From: an uncultured bacterium
GTDB lineage: Bacteria > Planctomycetota > UBA1135 > GCA-002686595
Assembly (NCBI GenBank): GCA_937910685.1
Contig: CALEMP010000250.1
Coordinates: 1-64,000 of the forward strand
Length of the DNA stretch: 64,000 nt
Direction: 5' to 3'
Shown here: positions 61,026 through 64,000 of the stretch, in pieces
Numbering within the stretch: position 1 is the stretch's first letter
How the letters are laid out: each line of letters begins with the position of its first letter
The notes under the pieces: generated by a model
The model's database searches: none
The model's input: the letters and a program-made list of their open reading frames with translations, nothing else
What the model was told of the DNA's origin: nothing
Position numbers and translations under genes: made by a program

Positions 61026-62366
61026 ATGTACTCAGAACTCGCAGATAACGCCACTCAAACTCAAACCAGTACGGCCTTAGCCGACATGATCCGGGGCTGG
61101 CTTTCAACCGACTCATTCCTGCTCACCACCGACCTGCTGATTGAGAATTGGCAGTGGATTGGGTTGCTGACCCTGCTGGGAATTGCCGTTGTGCTGGAGC
61201 GCATCACGACGGCCGTATTCCGCAAGATGGCCAAGGATCTGACCCGCAGTAGTGGAGTCCGTCAGGCCTCCACGCAGCTGGACAAGTTTGTGCGCCCCTT
61301 TGGGATCCTCGTCACCTGGTGGATTTTCCTAGCGATCTATCCAGTTCTAGACGTTAACAACAAGACCCTCTCGGGGATTATCGACCTGGGTGGTGGCTTG
61401 ATCGTTGCCTTTGCCGGGATCGTAGCGACTTGGAGATTTGTCGATGTCTTCTGTGATTTCTTGAAAGCAAGGGCGGCGCTTTCGGAGAACAAGTTCGACG
61501 ACATGCTGGTGCCTCTGCTTCGGCGGACCCTAAAGATCTTCGTGATCGTAATCGGTGTGGCGTATTTTTCCTCGCGCGTCACCGAAGACTTCTACAAGGT
61601 CATCGCTGGCCTTTCGATCGGTAGTGCAGTTCTGCTGTTTGCGTTCAAGGACAGCCTGGAGAACGTCTTCGGCACCTTCACGGTGCTCATGGATCAGCCA
61701 TTCCAGCTTGGCGACTGGATTACAGTTGGCGCGGTGGACGGAACGGTAGAGAGGGTTGGCTTTCGCTCCACCCGCGTGCGGACATTCTACAACTCGGTCA
61801 TCACCGTCCCCAACCGGGACTTCATCAGCGCCACAGTGGATAACTGGGGCGCTCGCCGATACCGACGTATCAAGCAAACCTTGGGTCTGACTTATGATAC
61901 GCCACCGGAGAAAGTCGAAGCCTTCTGCGAAGGCATCCGGGAGTTGATTCGTCAGCACCCCTACACGCGTAAGGACTACTTCCATGTGTACTTCACCGGG
62001 TTTGGGGCATCCTCTCTCGATGTATTGGTCTACTGCTTCGTTGAAGTGAAAGACTGGTCCATGGAGCTGCGCGAGAAACACCGCCTCTTCGCAGATATCT
62101 TGCGGCTCGCGGAACAACTCGGGGTCCAGTTCGCCTTCCCCACCACCAGTTTGCACGTGGTCAAGCCGGAGGATTTGGAGCATCCCAATCGACCCGCAAC
62201 TGCCCAAGCAGGGGCCGCCATGGGTAAGGAGCTCGGACTGAAAATCGCCCGGGCCACCATGGACCCCTATGGCGAGGACCTCCCCGGTCCGGTGGTCTTT
62301 CAACAACCGAAATCCCCCAGCATCGCCCCAGGTGGCGGCTCTGAAGGGGGCGATGGTGACGGTTAG
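61026..62366 (+). CDS. MscS-family mechanosensitive channel
   Basis: A 446-residue inner-membrane channel that opens under turgor. Three or four N-terminal helices are seen; the pore-lining helix is LSIGSAVLLFAFKDSLENVFG near 190-215. Beta and lower domains follow, with QPFQLGDWITVGAVDGTVERVGFRSTRVRT, the MscS beta-domain signature, near 225-250. VPNRDFISATVDN near 265 is also typical. The C-terminal 70 residues are Gly/Pro rich. Mid-sized members are common in planctomycetes. It is followed by a degraded gene remnant. Confidence 0.9.
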   Translation: MYSELADNATQTQTSTALADMIRGWLSTDSFLLTTDLLIENWQWIGLLTLLGIAVVLERITTAVFRKMAKDLTRSSGVRQASTQLDKFVRPFGILVTWWIFLAIYPVLDVNNKTLSGIIDLGGGLIVAFAGIVATWRFVDVFCDFLKARAALSENKFDDMLVPLLRRTLKIFVIVIGVAYFSSRVTEDFYKVIAGLSIGSAVLLFAFKDSLENVFGTFTVLMDQPFQLGDWITVGAVDGTVERVGFRSTRVRTFYNSVITVPNRDFISATVDNWGARRYRRIKQTLGLTYDTPPEKVEAFCEGIRELIRQHPYTRKDYFHVYFTGFGASSLDVLVYCFVEVKDWSMELREKHRLFADILRLAEQLGVQFAFPTTSLHVVKPEDLEHPNRPATAQAGAAMGKELGLKIARATMDPYGEDLPGPVVFQQPKSPSIAPGGGSEGGDGDG

Positions 62367-62383
62367 GACTGAAGAATCTCTTA

Positions 62384-62545
62384 TTAGTTATTGGCTTGGA
62401 TCAGGATGGTGTGTGGGCTGAAGCCACGCCCTTCGACCTGCTGGGGCAACCTCGCCACGCGGAGGATTCCACCTCACCAGATACGGGAGAGGGCAACTCC
62501 CCCATCACCGACATGGGAGCCTTTGAGGTCCCCGGCCGCGACTAG
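62384..62545 (+). pseudogene. C-terminal remnant of a choice-of-anchor Q/beta-helix protein
   Basis: A frame without a start codon ends in a typical C-terminus of secreted choice-of-anchor Q-domain proteins: ATPFDLLGQPRHAEDSTS followed by DTGEGNSPITDMGAFEV and a stop. The pattern of a D-x-G-N-P-R-like strand, a short spacer with DTG and the closing DMGAFE motif is distinctive. Upstream it fuses directly into the mscS 3' region, where mscS (in a different frame) has its stop, so the rest of the gene is missing. It is therefore a truncated pseudogene rather than a small gene. Confidence 0.75.
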
Positions 62546-62602
62546 GGTCGAGGAAGACCTTCCGACTGTCGCATGAAGCAGACCGGAGAGTTTCTTCAAC
62601 TC

Positions 62603-64000
62603 CTAAGCGAGCCAGGCACTCATCACACGACCGGAAACATCGGTCAGGCGATAGTCACGGCCCTGGAATCGGAAGGTCATGCGCTCGTGCTCGATCCCCA
62701 TGAGGTGCAACATCGTCGCGTGCAGATCGTGAACATGAACCGGGTCCTTGACCGCGGCGTAGCCCAGCTCGTCCGTCCCCCCGTAGGACATGCCGCCCTT
62801 GATGCCGCCGCCTGCCATCCAAGAGGAGAAGCCCTTGATGTGGTGGTCGCGCCCATCGCCTTGGCCCATAGGAGTCCTTCCAAACTCGCCTCCCCAGAGG
62901 ACCAAGGTGTCTTCGAGCATACCGCGTCGGTCGAGGTCGGTGAGAAGCGCGCCCGTGGCCTGGTCGACCTCCTTGGCTGTGATCTCCATGCTTCGCTTCA
63001 CGCCACCATGGTGGTCCCAACCACGGTGGTAGAGCTGGATGAAGCGCACTCCTCGCTCTGCGAGCCTGCGCGCCAAGAGGCAGTTTGCGGCGTAGGTCCC
63101 GTCGCTGCCGCGAGTGCCATAGAGCTCGAAGGTTTCCTCGGTCTCATCCGACAGATCCACAAGGTCCGGGACGCTTGTCTGCATGCGGTAGGCCAGTTCG
63201 TACTGGGCAAGGCGCGTGTCGATCTCCGGATCCGGGGCCCGCTCGTTCTCCTTGGTGTTCAGACGCGCAATTGCGTCAACCAGGCGACGCTGTCCCTCGA
63301 GCGCCCCCGCATCAGGGCTCGAGACATAGTGGACGGGCTCGCCCTGACTCTTGAGGTGAACGCCCTGGTGTCGTCCCGGCAAGAACCCTGCGCTCCACTG
63401 GCGCGCTGCAATCGGCTGGCTTTGACCACCCTTACCCACCGAAGTGAGAACCACGTAGCCCGGCAGATCCTCGGTGTCGACGCCCAGACCCCAAGTTGCC
63501 CAGGAGCCCATGCTCGGTCTGCCTGAAAGACCCGAGCCCGTGTTCATCATCGTATGGGCCGGGTCGTGGTTGATGTCATCCGTATGCATCGAGCGCACGA
63601 TGCAGAGTTTGTCCGCGTGCCCGCCGATCTTCGGGAAGAGCGTGCAAATGTGTTGGCCAGATTCGCCGTAGTGAGCAAAGGGGTGTTGGGGGCCAAAGCA
63701 CTTGAGCGCCGCACCTTGAAGCTGGGCGAGTTGCTGTCCCTTCGTGAAGGACTCAGGCATGGGCTCGCCGTGCAGCCGCGCGAGCTCTGGCTTGTAATCG
63801 AAGGTCTCAAGGTGTGACGGGCCGCCCGCCATGCAGAGGTGGATCACGCGTCGCGCACGGGGCAAGTGGTGCAACGAGCCGAGGCTCCCGCCGGAGGCCG
63901 CCAGGGCGTCGCGCCCCATGATCGAGGAGAGCGCCCCGGTGAGGACCCCTGCGCCAGCTTGACCGAAGAATCCGCGGCGGGTGATGAAGTTGGCGGGGTT
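62603..64000 (-). CDS. DUF1501 domain protein, 5' end outside the window
   Basis: At least 465 residues of a Tat-exported DUF1501 (PF07394) protein. The visible N-terminal end reads FITRRGFFGQAGAGVLTGAL, a twin-arginine signal, so translation begins just beyond the right edge. The domain shows VIHLCMAGGPSHLETFDYKPEL, MHTDDINHDPAHTMMNTG, the YVSSPDAGALEG segment and GWDHHGGV toward the C-terminus. DUF1501 proteins are a planctomycete hallmark, usually next to a DUF1549/DUF1553 cytochrome-like gene, and belong to the alkaline phosphatase-like superfamily. The activity is uncertain. The stop is at 62603. Confidence 0.93.
   Translation of the reverse strand, partial: NPANFITRRGFFGQAGAGVLTGALSSIMGRDALAASGGSLGSLHHLPRARRVIHLCMAGGPSHLETFDYKPELARLHGEPMPESFTKGQQLAQLQGAALKCFGPQHPFAHYGESGQHICTLFPKIGGHADKLCIVRSMHTDDINHDPAHTMMNTGSGLSGRPSMGSWATWGLGVDTEDLPGYVVLTSVGKGGQSQPIAARQWSAGFLPGRHQGVHLKSQGEPVHYVSSPDAGALEGQRRLVDAIARLNTKENERAPDPEIDTRLAQYELAYRMQTSVPDLVDLSDETEETFELYGTRGSDGTYAANCLLARRLAERGVRFIQLYHRGWDHHGGVKRSMEITAKEVDQATGALLTDLDRRGMLEDTLVLWGGEFGRTPMGQGDGRDHHIKGFSSWMAGGGIKGGMSYGGTDELGYAAVKDPVHVHDLHATMLHLMGIEHERMTFRFQGRDYRLTDVSGRVMSAWLA

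Noticed and set aside
1-64000. CRISPR arrays, insertion sequences, prophage or defence islands
   Set aside because: No spaced direct repeats, transposase, integrase, Cas or restriction genes were seen; repeats found are short coding repeats or hairpins.

Overview
The window is about 64 kb of a GC-rich bacterial chromosome carrying roughly fifty protein genes. No rRNA, tRNA, insertion sequence, phage gene or CRISPR array was seen. The likeliest source is a member of the Planctomycetota, probably marine or otherwise free-living. The reasons are: a Tat-exported DUF1501 protein at the right edge; an ASPIC/UnbV plus TPR lipoprotein pair; an FG-GAP secreted protein ending in a Cys-framed beta domain that I associate with planctomycete exported proteins; a remnant of a choice-of-anchor Q beta-helix protein; and many secreted or lipid-anchored proteins with weak Shine-Dalgarno sites. 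This assignment comes from gene content, not from a marker phylogeny.

Layout, left to right. 1-3500: a minus-strand sulfate-activation operon (ribbon-helix-helix regulator, ATP sulfurylase, a sulfatase-fold protein, APS kinase) closed by a perfect terminator and preceded by repeated operator-like boxes. 3700-6600: a TPR-like lipoprotein, a ThrE-type exporter and two small membrane proteins. 6760-11780: a plus-strand group of exported proteins (TlpA-like thioredoxin, DUF3299 protein, HEAT-repeat protein, thioredoxin-like/terpenoid-cyclase-fold fusion). 11790-14936: a tightly overlapping minus-strand operon of ABC ATPase, FtsX-type permease, His-rich lipoprotein and DUF3299 lipoprotein, resembling the zinc-regulated PA4063-PA4066/Zrg systems of gammaproteobacteria. 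15000-18130: a LOG-family nucleosidase divergent from a copper-type P1B ATPase. 18236-23390: a zinc-ribbon protein, a previously uncalled 44-residue membrane protein and two large exported amidohydrolases. 23556-28054: radical SAM protein, SufT-like protein, TPR protein, ATP-dependent PEP carboxykinase and a sugar-nucleotide epimerase. 28183-34308: a YbbAP-like ABC transporter, a gene-poor 0.8 kb stretch, and an LpoB/COG3014 lipoprotein pair. 34533-42083: mutS followed by two tandem TPR lipoproteins and an ASPIC/UnbV protein, with a relic of a second mutS 3' end between the TPR genes. 42156-49973: hemB, nagA, topA (with a lysine-rich repeat tail), a glycosyltransferase with an inserted beta domain, and a type II methionine aminopeptidase. 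50116-53732: a small lipoprotein, a protein kinase behind a C7 tract, and an FG-GAP secreted protein. 53742-64000: a carboxypeptidase-regulatory-like membrane protein, leucine dehydrogenase, a DinG-like helicase, a PEP-CTERM/EpsH1-type sugar transferase, a methyltransferase, an MscS channel, a degraded beta-helix gene and the truncated DUF1501 gene.

Themes. Envelope and export functions dominate: lipoproteins, ABC exporters of the MacB/FtsX type, glycosyltransferases and an LpoB-like factor. Metal handling recurs: the zinc-type ABC operon, the copper ATPase, the DUF3299 pair and a matching His-Asp run inside an amidohydrolase. Housekeeping genes (mutS, topA, hemB, pckA, map) are interspersed, which indicates ordinary chromosome. 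The observations most worth following are the diverged mutS relic inside a duplicated locus, the zinc-type ABC operon in a planctomycete setting, and the kinase whose only well-placed ribosome binding site lies one frame away across a C7 run.
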